From the NCBI GenBank assembly GCA_029976025.1, contig JARKNX010000123.1:1-40537 (forward strand): a stretch of DNA of 40,537 nt. The letters are read 5' to 3'. A program made the position numbers and the translations under genes. Source of the stretch: Aggregatilineales bacterium. Its GTDB lineage: Bacteria; Chloroflexota; Anaerolineae; Aggregatilineales; Ch27. Shown here piece after piece: positions 31,351 to 40,396 of the stretch (its first letter is position 1; every line of letters begins with the position of its first letter). Under the pieces are notes generated by a model. That model was not told the origin of the DNA, did no database searches, and was given only the letters and a program-made list of their open reading frames with translations.

Positions 31351-32556
31351 ATGACGCAGCCCGTAGAGAAAAAAGGCGATCGCTTCATCATCCCCATCGG
31401 GCCGCAGCATCCGGCCCTCAAGGAACCCGGCCACTTCGAATTCACTGTGGACGGCGAGATGGTCACCGATGCCACCGTGCGGCTGGGGTATGTGCACCGG
31501 GGCATCGAGAAGGGCGTTGAGAGCCGCAATTATGTCCAGAACCTCTATATGCTGGAGCGCATCTGCGGCATCTGCTCCCACACTCACGCCATGGTCTACG
31601 CCATGGGCGTCGAGAAGCTGGCCGGCGTGGAAGCGCCGCCGCGCGCCCAGGCCATCCGCCTGATCGTGGCCGAGCTGGAGCGCATCCACAGCCATATGCT
31701 ATGGCTGGGCGTGGCCGCCCATGAAGCCGGCTTCGACACCCTGTTCATGTACTCCTGGCGCGACCGCGAGACGGTCATGGACCTGCTGGAGGCGCTCAGC
31801 GGCAACCGCGTCAACTATTCGGCCAACCTGCTGGGCGGCGTCAAATTCGATATCACGCCGGATCAGGTTAAGGATATCCTGGAGGGCATGGCCTTCCTGG
31901 AGGAACGCAACCGGCATTATCTGGAAGTCGTGATGAACGACATGCTCCTGCTGGGCCGTATCCGCGGCGTGGGGACGATGAGCAAGGCCGACGCGGAACG
32001 GCTGGGCGCGATCGGGCCGACGGGCCGCGCCTCCGGCGTCGCCCGCGATGTGCGGCTGGATGCCCCCTACGGGGCGTACCGCACCTTCAAGCCGGTCCTG
32101 ATGCTGGCCGAAACGGGCGATCTGGAAGGGCGCTTTAACGTCCGCCTGCGCGAGATTATGGACAGCATCCGCCTGATCCGCGAGGCGGTCACCGCCCTGC
32201 CGGAGGGCGAGCTGACGACGCGCATGCCCCGTCGCATCAAAGAGGGGGAGACGGTCAGCCGGGTGGAGGCGCCGCGCGGCGAAGCGTTCTACTTCATCCG
32301 CAGCAACGGCTCCGAGATGCCGGACCGGATCAAGGTGCGCACTCCGACTATCTTCAACATGGCGACTGTCCTGACTCTGGCCAGAGGCCACCAGCTCGCC
32401 GACATGCCCATGATCCTGGTCGGGATCGACCCCTGCTTCTCCTGCAATGACCGCATGGTCAGCCTGAAGCGGCAAGGCGAAGAAGCCGCCGGCGGCGACG
32501 CGGTCGCCGGGCCGGTGATGACCTGGAACGAATTCCGTAAGGCAGTGATGCGATGA
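31351..32556 (+). CDS. [NiFe] hydrogenase large subunit, group 4, NuoD/MbhL-like
   Basis: A 401-residue catalytic subunit. Both nickel-binding pairs are intact: Cys72 and Cys75 in ERICGICSHTH, and Cys362 and Cys365 in DPCFSCNDR. True complex I NuoD has lost them, so this is a hydrogenase. Residues 369-401 after NDR form a 33-residue tail. By analogy with HycE, cut after the arginine of DPCxSCTDR, it is predicted to be removed by a maturation protease, and such a protease ends the operon. The enzyme would couple ferredoxin or another low-potential donor to H2 through the membrane arm (family knowledge). Its stop overlaps the NuoH-like start. Confidence 0.95.
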   Translation: MTQPVEKKGDRFIIPIGPQHPALKEPGHFEFTVDGEMVTDATVRLGYVHRGIEKGVESRNYVQNLYMLERICGICSHTHAMVYAMGVEKLAGVEAPPRAQAIRLIVAELERIHSHMLWLGVAAHEAGFDTLFMYSWRDRETVMDLLEALSGNRVNYSANLLGGVKFDITPDQVKDILEGMAFLEERNRHYLEVVMNDMLLLGRIRGVGTMSKADAERLGAIGPTGRASGVARDVRLDAPYGAYRTFKPVLMLAETGDLEGRFNVRLREIMDSIRLIREAVTALPEGELTTRMPRRIKEGETVSRVEAPRGEAFYFIRSNGSEMPDRIKVRTPTIFNMATVLTLARGHQLADMPMILVGIDPCFSCNDRMVSLKRQGEEAAGGDAVAGPVMTWNEFRKAVMR

Positions 32557-33467
32557 GCGAGATTTTCGCCCTCCTGATTTTCCCCAGCGGCCTGTTCCTG
32601 CTGGGGCTGGGTATGGCCTACGAATGGGTGGACCGCAAGCTGCTGGCCCGCTTCCAGAACCGCATCGGCCCGCGCTGGTTCCAGCCGCTGGCGGATAACA
32701 TCAAGCTGCTGGCCAAAGAAGAGGTCGTCCCCGATGGCGTCAACCGGCTGCTGTTCATCGGCCTGCCGGTGGTCGCCCTGGCCGGGGCGCTGACCGCCGC
32801 CCTGTACGTGCCTGCGTTCGGGCTGCCGCCGGCCTACAGCTTCCCCGGCGATCTGATCGTCACCATCTACCTGCTCAGCCTGATGACGCTGTGCATCGGC
32901 CTGGCCGGGGCCAACACAATCAGCCGCTTTTCCCTGATCGGCGCGACCCGCACGCTGACCCAGTTGTTCTCCTACGAAGCGCCGTTCATGCTGACCATGC
33001 TCGGCCCGGCCATCGTCGCCAGGACATGGCAGATCGGGGCGATCAACGAGTTCGCCGGGGCGGGCAACTGGCTGCTGCTGACCCAGCCGATTGGCTTCAT
33101 CGTGGCCCTGATCGGCCTGATGGGCAAGCTGGAGATGCCGCCGTTTGACGCGCCGGAAGCCGAGACTGAGATCGTGGCCGGGGCGCTGACCGAATACAGC
33201 GGGCGCGGGCTGGCCCTCTTTCACCTGGGCAAGGGCGTGGAGCTGGTGGTCGGCGTGACGCTGATCGGCGCGTTTTACCTGGGCGGGATCGCCAACCCGC
33301 TGGAATTCCTGATCAAGACCGGCGCCCTGATGCTCTTCATCGTCGGCGTGCAGGCCCTGATGGCCCGCATGCGGATCGAGCAGACAGTCGGCCTGTGGTG
33401 GCGGTACGGGTCGCTACTGGTGCTGGCGCAACTTTTGCTTCTGCTAATCTGGGAGACTATTGTATGA
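32553..33467 (+). CDS. Hydrogenase membrane subunit, NuoH/MbhM-like
   Basis: A 304-residue membrane protein with about eight helices. Family motifs are ARFQNRIGPRWFQPLADNIKLL (about 32-52), EAPFML (near 145) and the acidic loop PPFDAPEAETEIVAGALTEYSG (about 195-215). NuoH-like subunits join the iron-sulfur arm to the ion-translocating arm. The gene starts inside the large-subunit stop and ends inside the NuoI-like start. Confidence 0.95.
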   Translation: MSEIFALLIFPSGLFLLGLGMAYEWVDRKLLARFQNRIGPRWFQPLADNIKLLAKEEVVPDGVNRLLFIGLPVVALAGALTAALYVPAFGLPPAYSFPGDLIVTIYLLSLMTLCIGLAGANTISRFSLIGATRTLTQLFSYEAPFMLTMLGPAIVARTWQIGAINEFAGAGNWLLLTQPIGFIVALIGLMGKLEMPPFDAPEAETEIVAGALTEYSGRGLALFHLGKGVELVVGVTLIGAFYLGGIANPLEFLIKTGALMLFIVGVQALMARMRIEQTVGLWWRYGSLLVLAQLLLLLIWETIV

Positions 33468-33892
33468 AACTCGGCGCGATGCTCAACGACATCCTTACCT
33501 CGGCCTTCAAGGCCCCGATCACTGAACGCTATCCGTTTGAGCGGAAAGCTGCCCCGGAACGTCTGCGCGGCAAGCTGCTCTGGAACCGCGACACCTGCAC
33601 CGGCTGCGGCCTGTGCGCCAAGGATTGCCCCTCCGGCGCGATTGAGGTGCTGGTCTACGACCGCAAGGCCAAGAAGTTCGTCTTCAATTACAATGTGGAC
33701 AAATGTCTGTTTTGCGCCCAGTGCGTCCACTCCTGCCGGCAGGGCTGTCTGGAGCTGGTGAGCGACGACTGGGAGCTGGCCGCGCTGGACCGCGGAGGGT
33801 ATGCGGAACACTGGGGAGACGAAGAGCATGTCAATGCCTTCCTGGCTGGCATCCTTCCGGAAGTGCCGGCAAAAGCGGGGAGCGCTGAATAA
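33464..33892 (+). CDS. Hydrogenase ferredoxin-like subunit, NuoI/MbhN-like
   Basis: A 142-residue iron-sulfur protein with two [4Fe-4S] sets: Cys45, 48, 51 and 55 (CTGCGLCAKDCPSGAI) and Cys81, 84, 87 and 91 (CLFCAQCVHSCRQGC). It passes electrons between the external donor and the NuoB-like subunit. The start overlaps the NuoH-like stop by ATGA. Its last 65 nt overlap the maturation protease gene in another frame. Confidence 0.93.
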   Translation: MKLGAMLNDILTSAFKAPITERYPFERKAAPERLRGKLLWNRDTCTGCGLCAKDCPSGAIEVLVYDRKAKKFVFNYNVDKCLFCAQCVHSCRQGCLELVSDDWELAALDRGGYAEHWGDEEHVNAFLAGILPEVPAKAGSAE

Positions 33893-34346
33893 CCCCGGAC
33901 CGTTCCGGGTTGCTCTGCTGGGCATCGGCAACCCCGACAACGGCGATGACGCCGCCGGCGGCGCGGCCATCCGCGCCCTGTCCCCTCTGTTGGAGGGGCA
34001 GGATCACGTCCTGACGCTGGATACCGGGCTGGCGCCGGAGAACTTCACCGGCCCGGTCCGCCGTTTCCGCCCCGATCTGGTGCTCCTGATCGACGCCGCC
34101 CAGATGGATGAGCCGCCTGGCGCGATCCGCTGGCTGGACTGGACGGAAACTGACGGACTGGCCGCCTCAACGCATACGCTGTCCCCTTATCTGCTAGGCG
34201 AATACCTCAGCCGGGAGTTGGGCTGCGCGGTGGCCGTGCTGGGCATCCAGCCGGCGGATAACACCCCCGGCGAGCCGCTTTCTCCGGCGGTAGAGGCGGC
34301 GGTCGCCACCCTCGCGGCAGACCTGGCTGCCCTGCTGGCGGAGTAG
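33828..34346 (+). CDS. Hydrogenase maturation protease, HycI-like
   Basis: A protease of about 172 residues that should cut the C-terminal tail of the large subunit after nickel insertion. Conserved elements are LLGIGNPDNGDDAAG (first metal-binding Asp), LLIDAAQMD and STHTLSPYLLGEYL (histidine), followed by VLGIQPADN, as in HycI. The exact start is uncertain: ATG codons at 33828 and 33834 both give an N-terminal extension of about 28 residues before the conserved core, and no start lies nearer. The gene overlaps the NuoI-like gene by about 65 nt. No hyp genes for nickel-site assembly lie in the window. Confidence 0.85.
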   Translation: MSMPSWLASFRKCRQKRGALNNPGPFRVALLGIGNPDNGDDAAGGAAIRALSPLLEGQDHVLTLDTGLAPENFTGPVRRFRPDLVLLIDAAQMDEPPGAIRWLDWTETDGLAASTHTLSPYLLGEYLSRELGCAVAVLGIQPADNTPGEPLSPAVEAAVATLAADLAALLAE

Positions 34347-34363
34347 AAGAACCGCAAAGGTGC

Positions 34364-34407
34364 AGAGGGCGTAGAGAAAAGACTCCTGTTCTTTCTCTGT
34401 GCTCTCT
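34364..34407. repeat. Imperfect hairpin after the hydrogenase operon
   Basis: AGAGGGCGTAGAGAAA and TTTCTCTGTGCTCTCT pair over 16 positions with a few wobbles or mismatches around a 12-nt loop, 17 nt after the protease stop. The purine/pyrimidine-strand pattern resembles dispersed GCAGAGA-type repeats of other bacteria. It may also end the operon transcript. Confidence 0.5.
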
Positions 34408-34636
34408 ATACGCTTGCCGACCTCTGTAGTCCCTGTTTTTTGCCCCAAACAGGAAATGCACACAGGCTAACGGGCGCGCTTCAGATTTGGAACGTCTCCG
34501 GGGAGAAAAGACTTTCAACACCATATCCTACAGTTCCCGTTTTTCCCCACTCTTTACTGCCCGACTTTGTCCTGACGCGATTCTGGTGTAGGCTTGATCG
34601 CAGACTTCTCGCCCACGAAAGGAAAAGAGCCGACCG

Positions 34637-36631
34637 ATGTCCGCCGTCGCTTCCAGCCTGCCGCTGGATCAACTGGATTCTCGCACCTACCGACGCCGTA
34701 TCTGGGCCTGGACAATGTACGACTGGGGCAATTCCGCCTTCGCCACGACTATTCTGGCGGCGGTGCTGCCCGCCTATTACAGCCAGGTGGCCGGCGCGAC
34801 TCTGCCCAGCGAAGCCACCGCTACCGCTTACTGGAGCCTGGGGCTGAGCGTCTCCCTGCTGATCGTGGCTATCCTCTCCCCCATCCTGGGCACAATCTCC
34901 GACATCAAGCGCAGCAAGAAGCCGTTCCTGTCCTTCTTCACTACGATCGGCGTGATCGCAACCGGCCTGCTGGTGCTGGTCAGCACGGGCGACTGGCTGC
35001 TGGCCTCGATCCTGTTCGTGCTGGGGCGGGTTGGCTTCACGGCGGCTTACACCTTCTACGATTCGATGCTGCCGCATGTAGCCAGGGAAGAAGATCAGGA
35101 CCGCGTCTCTACGCTCGGCTACGCAATGGGCTATCTGGGCGGCGGGCTGCTGCTGGCGATCAACGTCCTCATGATCCAGTTCATCCCCGATAGCTGGTTC
35201 GAGCACGCCGGCATCCGGTTGTCCTTCCTGAGCGTCGCTATCTGGTGGGGCATCTTCACCATCCCCCTGCTGCGCATCGTGCCGGAGCCAAAAGCGGCGA
35301 CTGGCAGCCTGCGCCCCGGTGAAAACGTGATCTCGGCCTCTTTCGGGCGGTTGGCCAGTACGCTCCGCGATGTCCGGCAGTACAGCGAGTTGTTCAAGTA
35401 CCTGGTCGCCTTCCTTATTTATAACGACGGCATCGGCACGATCATCGGCGTGGCCGTGATCTACGGCGCGGAGCTGGGCTTCGGCACGACGGAGCTTGTG
35501 CTGGCCCTGCTGCTGGTGCAGTTCGTCGGCATCCCCTTCAGCCTGATCTTTGGCCGGCTGCCTTCGCCGCTGGAGAAGCGCCGCGCCCTGTATCTGGCCT
35601 TCATTGTATTCAACCTGATCGCGCTGCCCCTGGTTGGCGTGGTAACTTCCCGCGTCCTGCCAGTAGACCTGAGCGGCGCGCCGCCCGCCCCTTACAGCAG
35701 CACGGATACCGCCGTCGGCGAAGGCGTCTACGCCGCGGAAGACCCGGCGCTGGCCTATGAGGGCGCCTGGGAATCGGCCAGCATCCCGGCGGCGGAGGTT
35801 TCCACCGAAAGCGATATGCCTTACGCCTTTGTCGATGAGGCCGGCGCGCGCATGGCCGTGGTTTTCAACGGGCAGGCAGTCCGCCTGGTTTACAACATCG
35901 GCCCCGACGGCGGCATTGCCCTGCTTGAGGTAGACGGCGAGTTGCTGGAAGACGGAGTCCTGAATACTTACAGTGAGACAGTGCGCTACGGCGTCGCCCG
36001 CACGATCAAACTGCCCGCGGCAGGCGAGCATACACTGGTCGTAACCAGCAGCGGCGACGCGGACCCGGCCAGCGGCGGCGCGCGCCTGGCGCTGGTGCAG
36101 GTGGAGGTGCTGCCGCCGGCGCGACACGGCAACCTGCTGCTGATCCTGGGCATGATCCTGGCTATTCAGGTGGTGGGGATTGTGTTCGCCCTGCTGCCGG
36201 GGAAGTCTCTGTTCAGCGGGCTGGCGAACCGGCTGGATACCAAGCGCAGTGTAATACTGGCCCTGATCATCTACTCTATCATCGCCATCTGGGGCTACTT
36301 CATCAATTCCACGGTAGAATTCTGGTTCCTGGCGTGGATGGTGGCTATCGTTCAGGGCGGCAGCCAGGCCCTCAGCCGCAGCCTGTACTCCAGCATGACG
36401 CCGGCGGCCAAAAGCGGTGAATTCTTCGGCCTGTACGGCGTGATGGAGAAGTTCTCCTCCATCATTGGGCCGTTGTTATTCGCGGCGGCGGTGGCGGTGT
36501 TCGGCAGCAGTCGCCCGGCCATCCTCAGTCTGATCGCCCTGTTCATCATCGGCGGGCTGCTGCTGACGCGGGTCAACGTGGAGGAAGGCCGGCGCGTGGC
36601 CCAGGCGGAAGACGCCGCGCTCGCCGTTTAG
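34637..36631 (+). CDS. UMF1-like MFS transporter with inserted beta domain
   Basis: A 664-residue transporter. The start MSAVASSLPL is followed by RIWAWTMYDWGNSAFATTI, the signature of the UMF1 (Atg22-like) MFS family. Other family motifs are LSPILGTISDIKRSKKP and the late FFGLYGVMEKFSSIIGP. Between helices, at about residues 340-495, lies a long soluble insert (ALAYEGAWESASIPA, MAVVFNGQAVRLVYNIGPDG, GEHTLVVTSSGD). It resembles a galactose-binding-like beta-sandwich and should face outside. UMF1 proteins of normal length are about 420-500 residues, so the insert explains the excess. The substrate is unknown. It follows the hydrogenase operon by 290 bp and a hairpin; a weak possible promoter (TTGTCC, 16 bp, TAGGCT) lies at 34567-34594. 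Confidence 0.88.
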   Translation: MSAVASSLPLDQLDSRTYRRRIWAWTMYDWGNSAFATTILAAVLPAYYSQVAGATLPSEATATAYWSLGLSVSLLIVAILSPILGTISDIKRSKKPFLSFFTTIGVIATGLLVLVSTGDWLLASILFVLGRVGFTAAYTFYDSMLPHVAREEDQDRVSTLGYAMGYLGGGLLLAINVLMIQFIPDSWFEHAGIRLSFLSVAIWWGIFTIPLLRIVPEPKAATGSLRPGENVISASFGRLASTLRDVRQYSELFKYLVAFLIYNDGIGTIIGVAVIYGAELGFGTTELVLALLLVQFVGIPFSLIFGRLPSPLEKRRALYLAFIVFNLIALPLVGVVTSRVLPVDLSGAPPAPYSSTDTAVGEGVYAAEDPALAYEGAWESASIPAAEVSTESDMPYAFVDEAGARMAVVFNGQAVRLVYNIGPDGGIALLEVDGELLEDGVLNTYSETVRYGVARTIKLPAAGEHTLVVTSSGDADPASGGARLALVQVEVLPPARHGNLLLILGMILAIQVVGIVFALLPGKSLFSGLANRLDTKRSVILALIIYSIIAIWGYFINSTVEFWFLAWMVAIVQGGSQALSRSLYSSMTPAAKSGEFFGLYGVMEKFSSIIGPLLFAAAVAVFGSSRPAILSLIALFIIGGLLLTRVNVEEGRRVAQAEDAALAV

Positions 36632-37040
36632 CGCGCCTCCATCCGCAGCGGGCCAGCAGCCATAAAATCGTCTCAGGATGTTCGTGCGCGGAAGAAGTCG
36701 GGTTGGAGACAAGGGGCTTAAGCCCCTTGTCAGCAGGCCCCCTGCTGGACGCTGTCTCGGGATGCTCCGGCGCGGGCTTTCGCTGGCGACCGGCCTGGCG
36801 GCGCGGATCATATTGCGGGCGTGGCGCCAGGCAGCCGTGCCGCCTCGCGATTGACCGGCCGCGTTATAAGTTCACATGGTTATCACATCGGCCGTTATGA
36901 GGATGCCCGTGGTATCTTGATTTGCGGGCTTCATTCTATAGTGCGCTGCCCGGCCTGACTGTCACTTTCCCGCTCTTTTTCTGCGTCTTCTGCGGCTCCG
37001 CAGCGCCCCTTCCGCCCCTTCTGCCCGGCCAGAAAAAGTC
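36632..37040. other. Intergenic region before the str promoter
   Basis: About 400 bp without a gene. It contains the perfect palindrome at 36708-36731 and two diverged copies of a 22-bp sequence (GTCTCAGGATGTTCGTGCGC at about 36669 and GTCTCGGGATGCTCCGGCGC at about 36753) flanking that palindrome. Short open frames here look spurious. Confidence 0.5.
36708..36731. repeat. REP-like palindrome, copy 2
   Basis: GACAAGGGGCTT followed by AAGCCCCTTGTC is a perfect 24-bp palindrome about 75 nt after the UMF1-like gene. A close copy is at 17632-17655. Confidence 0.75.
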
Positions 37041-37069
37041 TTGACTCCCCCCGGTTCTCCTGATATTAT
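37041..37069 (+). promoter_or_regulatory. Strong promoter of the str operon
   Basis: TTGACT (37041-37046), a 17-bp spacer and TATTAT (37064-37069) match the sigma70-type consensus at 5/6 in each box. The predicted transcript has an untranslated leader of about 195 nt before rpsL. Confidence 0.8.
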
Positions 37070-37207
37070 GGGTGTCCGCAAACCTGTTAACCGGGGGTCA
37101 TCCCTGCCTGCCAGGGCAATGAGCCACCGAATCGAGTGAATGTCTCAGACCCAGAGGCCGCTTGCGGTAACGACGTGAGATGGGCCTTATGGTTTGTAGC
37201 AGGGAGA

Positions 37208-37248
37208 CAAACGGGCGACAGGGTTCGCCCGTTTGCGTGCGCAAACGG
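37208..37248 (+). promoter_or_regulatory. Two mutually exclusive hairpins in the rpsL leader
   Basis: Hairpin A pairs CAAACGGGCGA (37208-37218) with TCGCCCGTTTG (37225-37235), 11 bp with a 6-nt loop. Hairpin B pairs CCGTTTGC (37229-37236) with GCAAACGG (37241-37248), 8 bp with a 4-nt loop. They share 37229-37235, so only one can form. B ends 23 nt before the rpsL start. This looks like an attenuator or translation switch; no T-run follows B, which favours translational or processing control. Confidence 0.6.
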
Positions 37249-37271
37249 CAGTCCAGTGACGGAGAGAAAGT

Positions 37272-37688
37272 ATGCCGACAATCACCCACTTGGTCCGCAA
37301 GGGCCGCCAGCCAAAGAAGCGCAAGAGCAGCGCCCCGGCCCTGTTGTACACGTTCAACTCTTACGATCAGCGGCGCACCCGCCAGCCCAAGGGCGCCCCG
37401 CAGAAGCGTGGCGTGTGCACCCAGGTCCGCACCATGACCCCCAAGAAGCCGAACTCAGCTCTGCGTAAGATCGCGCGCGTGCGCCTGAGCAACCTGATTG
37501 AGGTGACAGCCTATATCCCCGGCGAGGGGCACGGTCTGCAGGAGCACAGCGTGGTGCTGGTGCGCGGCGGTCGTGTGAAGGACCTGCCCGGTGTGCGGTA
37601 TCACATTGTCCGCGGCACGCTTGACAGCGACGGCGTCCGCAATCGTCAGCAGGCCCGCAGCAAGTACGGAGCCAAGCGGCCCAAGTAG
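37272..37688 (+). CDS. rpsL: Ribosomal protein S12
   Basis: A 138-residue S12, a protein of the decoding centre of the 30S subunit. Core motifs are [24 protein letters not shown] and [23 protein letters not shown], and it ends YGAKRPK. Compared with E. coli S12 (124 residues) it has an extra segment before PQKRGV ([17 protein letters not shown]), like the longer S12 of Gram-positive bacteria. The two lysines linked with streptomycin resistance (in TPKKPNS and GGRVKDLPG) are wild type. GGAGAG precedes the ATG at 37272. It is the first gene of the str operon. Confidence 0.98.
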   Translation: MPTITHLVRKGRQPKKRKSSAPALLYTFNSYDQRRTRQPKGAPQKRGVCTQVRTMTPKKPNSALRKIARVRLSNLIEVTAYIPGEGHGLQEHSVVLVRGGRVKDLPGVRYHIVRGTLDSDGVRNRQQARSKYGAKRPK

Positions 37689-37713
37689 GCCGACGGCCCG
37701 GGTGGGCCGGCCT
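37687..37713 (+). other. Hairpin between rpsL and rpsG
   Basis: AGGCC and GGCCC pair with GGGCC and GGCCT as two 5-bp stems separated by a 3-nt bulge, starting in the rpsL stop codon. CTTTC follows, without a full T-run. It may be a processing or stability element. Confidence 0.35.
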
Positions 37714-37750
37714 GCTTTCGCCCCAGGTAAGGAATTATAGGGAGAGAAAC

Positions 37751-38221
37751 ATGCCCAGACGGTATCGTCCCCAGAAGCGTGAAGTCGTTCCTGACGCCCG
37801 CTACGGCAACGTCAAACTGTCAATGTTCATCAACCGCATGATGCGCGGCGGCAAGAAGAGCACCGCCCGCGGCCTGATCTATGACGCGATGGACATTATC
37901 GAAGCGCGCACCAAGAAAGACCCGGTGGAAGTGTACGAGCAGGCGCTGCGCAATGTGACGCCCGCTGTAGAGGTCAAACCGCGCCGTGTTGGCGGTTCCA
38001 CCTACCAGGTCCCGGTGGAAGTGCCCGCTGACCGCGCCACTTCGCTGGCGATGCGCTGGATCCTGGAAAACGCCCGCAAGCGCGGCGGCCGCAATATGGC
38101 CGAGAAGCTGGCCGGCGAATTGATTGATGCGGCCAACGGCCAGGGCAATGCCATCAAGAAGCGCGATGACACACACCGCATGGCCGAGGCCAACCGCGCC
38201 TTTGCTCATTATCGCTGGTAA
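37751..38221 (+). CDS. rpsG: Ribosomal protein S7
   Basis: A 156-residue S7, which starts assembly of the 30S head by binding 16S rRNA. Typical segments are [54 protein letters not shown] and the C-terminal [21 protein letters not shown]. The length is standard. GGAGAG stands before the ATG. It is the second gene of the str operon, 62 nt after rpsL. Confidence 0.98.
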   Translation: MPRRYRPQKREVVPDARYGNVKLSMFINRMMRGGKKSTARGLIYDAMDIIEARTKKDPVEVYEQALRNVTPAVEVKPRRVGGSTYQVPVEVPADRATSLAMRWILENARKRGGRNMAEKLAGELIDAANGQGNAIKKRDDTHRMAEANRAFAHYRW

Positions 38222-38267
38222 ACAACCCGGCGTAACCGCCGATACTGGATAAAGAAGTTTTACTACC

Positions 38268-40370
38268 GTGACGAAGAAGCTGACTGACGCCGCCCCCCCT
38301 GATCTCGCCAAAGTGCGCAATATCGGCATTATCGCCCATATTGACGCCGGCAAGACCACCACCACCGAGCGCGTGCTGTACTACACCGGCATGCTGCGGC
38401 GGATGGGCGAGGTCCATGATGGCGCGGCCACGACCGATTACATGGAGCAGGAACGGGAGCGCGGCATCACCATCACCGCCGCTGCCGTGACCTCTTTCTG
38501 GCACGACTATCAGATCAACCTGATCGATACGCCAGGACATGTGGACTTCACCGCCGAGGTGCAGCGCAGCCTGCGCGTCCTCGATGGTGGCGTGGTCGTG
38601 TTCGACGGCGTGGCCGGGGTCGAGCCGCAGTCAGAAACAGTCTGGCGCCAGGCTGACGAGTATCATGTGCCGCGCATCTGCTTCATCAACAAGTTCGATC
38701 GTGTTGGGGCAGAGCTGGACCGCGTGGTTGCCATGATTGCCGACCGCCTGCACGCCCGGCCGCTCCCCATCCAGCTTCCTTACGGGGAAGGCGTTTCGTT
38801 CGCCGGGATCATCGATCTGTTTGAGATGGACCTGGTGAAGTACACCGATGACCTGGGGCTTCAGCAGGTTCGCGAGCCGATCCCGGCCGATTATGTGGAG
38901 CGGGCTGAGGCAGCGCGGGCCAGGATGATCGAGACAATCGTTGAAAACGACGACTACCTCATGGAGAAATTCCTCCAGGAGGAGCCGATCAGCAACGATG
39001 AGCTGAAGGCCGCTCTGCGGGACGCCACCATCCAGAACAAGGTGAATCCGGTGCTGGTGGGGTCGGCGTTGCGCAACAAGGGCGTGCAGCTCCTGCTCGA
39101 CGCAATTGTGGATTACCTCCCCTCCCCGCTGGATGTGCCGCCGGTGCACGGGACACATCCCCGGACCGGTGAGGACCTGGAGCGCCACCCTTCGGACAGC
39201 GATCCGCTGAGCGTCCTGATCTTCAAGATTCTGACCGATCCTTTTGTGGGGCGGCTGGCCTTCTTCCGGGTGTATTCCGGCGTGCTCCGGGCCGGCAGCG
39301 GCGTGCTGAACACCACCAAGGGCAAGAAGGAGCGCGTGGGCCGTGTCGTGCGGATGTTCGCCGACCGCCGCGAAGATGTCGAAGCGGTCCATGCCGGCGA
39401 TATCGCCGCTATCCTCGGCCTTAAGGATACCTTCACCGGTGACACGCTGGCCGACGACAACGCCCCGATCCTGCTGGAGCGGATCGAGTTTCCGGAGCCG
39501 GTCATCGCCGTGGCGATTGAGCCTAAGACGAAGGCCGACCAGGACAAGATGGGCGAGGCGTTGCGCAAACTGGCCGAAGAAGACCCCACTTTTGTGGTGC
39601 GGGTGGATGAATCGGTCGGCCAGACCCTGATTGAAGGAATGGGCGAGCTGCATCTGGAAGTACTGGTAGACCGGATGCTGCGCGAGTTCAAGGTGGGCGC
39701 GCGCGTGGGCAAGCCCCGCGTAGCCTACCGCGAGACCATCACCCGCGCCGTGCGGGCCGAAGGGCGCTTCGTGCGCCAGACCGGCGGCTCCGGGCAGTAT
39801 GGTCATGTCGTGGTCGAGTTCGAGCCGCTTCCAGAAGATTCGGCGGAGAACTTCATCTTTGAGAATAAGATCGTCGGCGGGACCATTCCCAAGGAATACA
39901 TAGGTCCCACCCAGCGCGGCATCGAAGAAGCGATGTCCGGCGGCGTGCTGGCCGGCTACCCGGTCACCCATATCAAGGCGACCCTGGTAGATGGAAGCTG
40001 GCACGAAGTCGATTCCTCGGAAATTGCCTTCAAGATCGCCGGGTCGCTGGCGCTTAAGGAAGGCGTCCAACGGGGCAATCCCATCCTGCTGGAGCCAGTC
40101 ATGCGCGTCGAAGTCGTGGCGCCGGACGAATTCACCGGGGATGTCATCGGCGATCTTTCTGCGCGGCGCGGCAACATCACCGGTATGGAGCCGCGCGGCA
40201 GCGGTGCTTCGTCTATTCGAGCACTGGTTCCACTGGGCGAAATGTTCGGTTATGCGACCGACATCCGCAACGAAACGCAGGGACGCGGCAGCTTCACCAT
40301 GGAGTTCGACCGGTACGCGCCGACGCCCCAGCACATTACCGACGAGATTGTTAAAGGCGGGAGACGGTAA
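38268..40370 (+). CDS. fusA: Elongation factor G
   Basis: A 700-residue translational GTPase that drives translocation. The start is GTG at 38268; upstream there is only a weak ribosome-binding site (AAAGAAG), so translation may be coupled to rpsG, 46 nt before. G motifs are [12 protein letters not shown] (G1), QERERGITI (switch region), DTPGHVDFT (G3) and NKFDR (G4; the usual NKMDR has Met). Domain II, IV and V segments are normal, including [17 protein letters not shown] and [15 protein letters not shown]. The length is typical. It is the third gene of the str operon. Confidence 0.97.
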   Translation: MTKKLTDAAPPDLAKVRNIGIIAHIDAGKTTTTERVLYYTGMLRRMGEVHDGAATTDYMEQERERGITITAAAVTSFWHDYQINLIDTPGHVDFTAEVQRSLRVLDGGVVVFDGVAGVEPQSETVWRQADEYHVPRICFINKFDRVGAELDRVVAMIADRLHARPLPIQLPYGEGVSFAGIIDLFEMDLVKYTDDLGLQQVREPIPADYVERAEAARARMIETIVENDDYLMEKFLQEEPISNDELKAALRDATIQNKVNPVLVGSALRNKGVQLLLDAIVDYLPSPLDVPPVHGTHPRTGEDLERHPSDSDPLSVLIFKILTDPFVGRLAFFRVYSGVLRAGSGVLNTTKGKKERVGRVVRMFADRREDVEAVHAGDIAAILGLKDTFTGDTLADDNAPILLERIEFPEPVIAVAIEPKTKADQDKMGEALRKLAEEDPTFVVRVDESVGQTLIEGMGELHLEVLVDRMLREFKVGARVGKPRVAYRETITRAVRAEGRFVRQTGGSGQYGHVVVEFEPLPEDSAENFIFENKIVGGTIPKEYIGPTQRGIEEAMSGGVLAGYPVTHIKATLVDGSWHEVDSSEIAFKIAGSLALKEGVQRGNPILLEPVMRVEVVAPDEFTGDVIGDLSARRGNITGMEPRGSGASSIRALVPLGEMFGYATDIRNETQGRGSFTMEFDRYAPTPQHITDEIVKGGRR

Positions 40371-40396
40371 TCCCGGTTTACTGCACGGAGGAAATG

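Noticed and set aside
31351-32556. The NuoD-like gene as respiratory complex I
   Set aside because: Both nickel-binding CxxC pairs and a cleavable tail are kept, the small subunit has CxxC and not CC, and a HycI-like protease follows; there are no NuoE, F or G subunits.
37136-37468. Short frames in the rpsL leader that might be a leader peptide
   Set aside because: They run into rpsL in another frame, lack ribosome-binding sites and show no run of regulatory codons.
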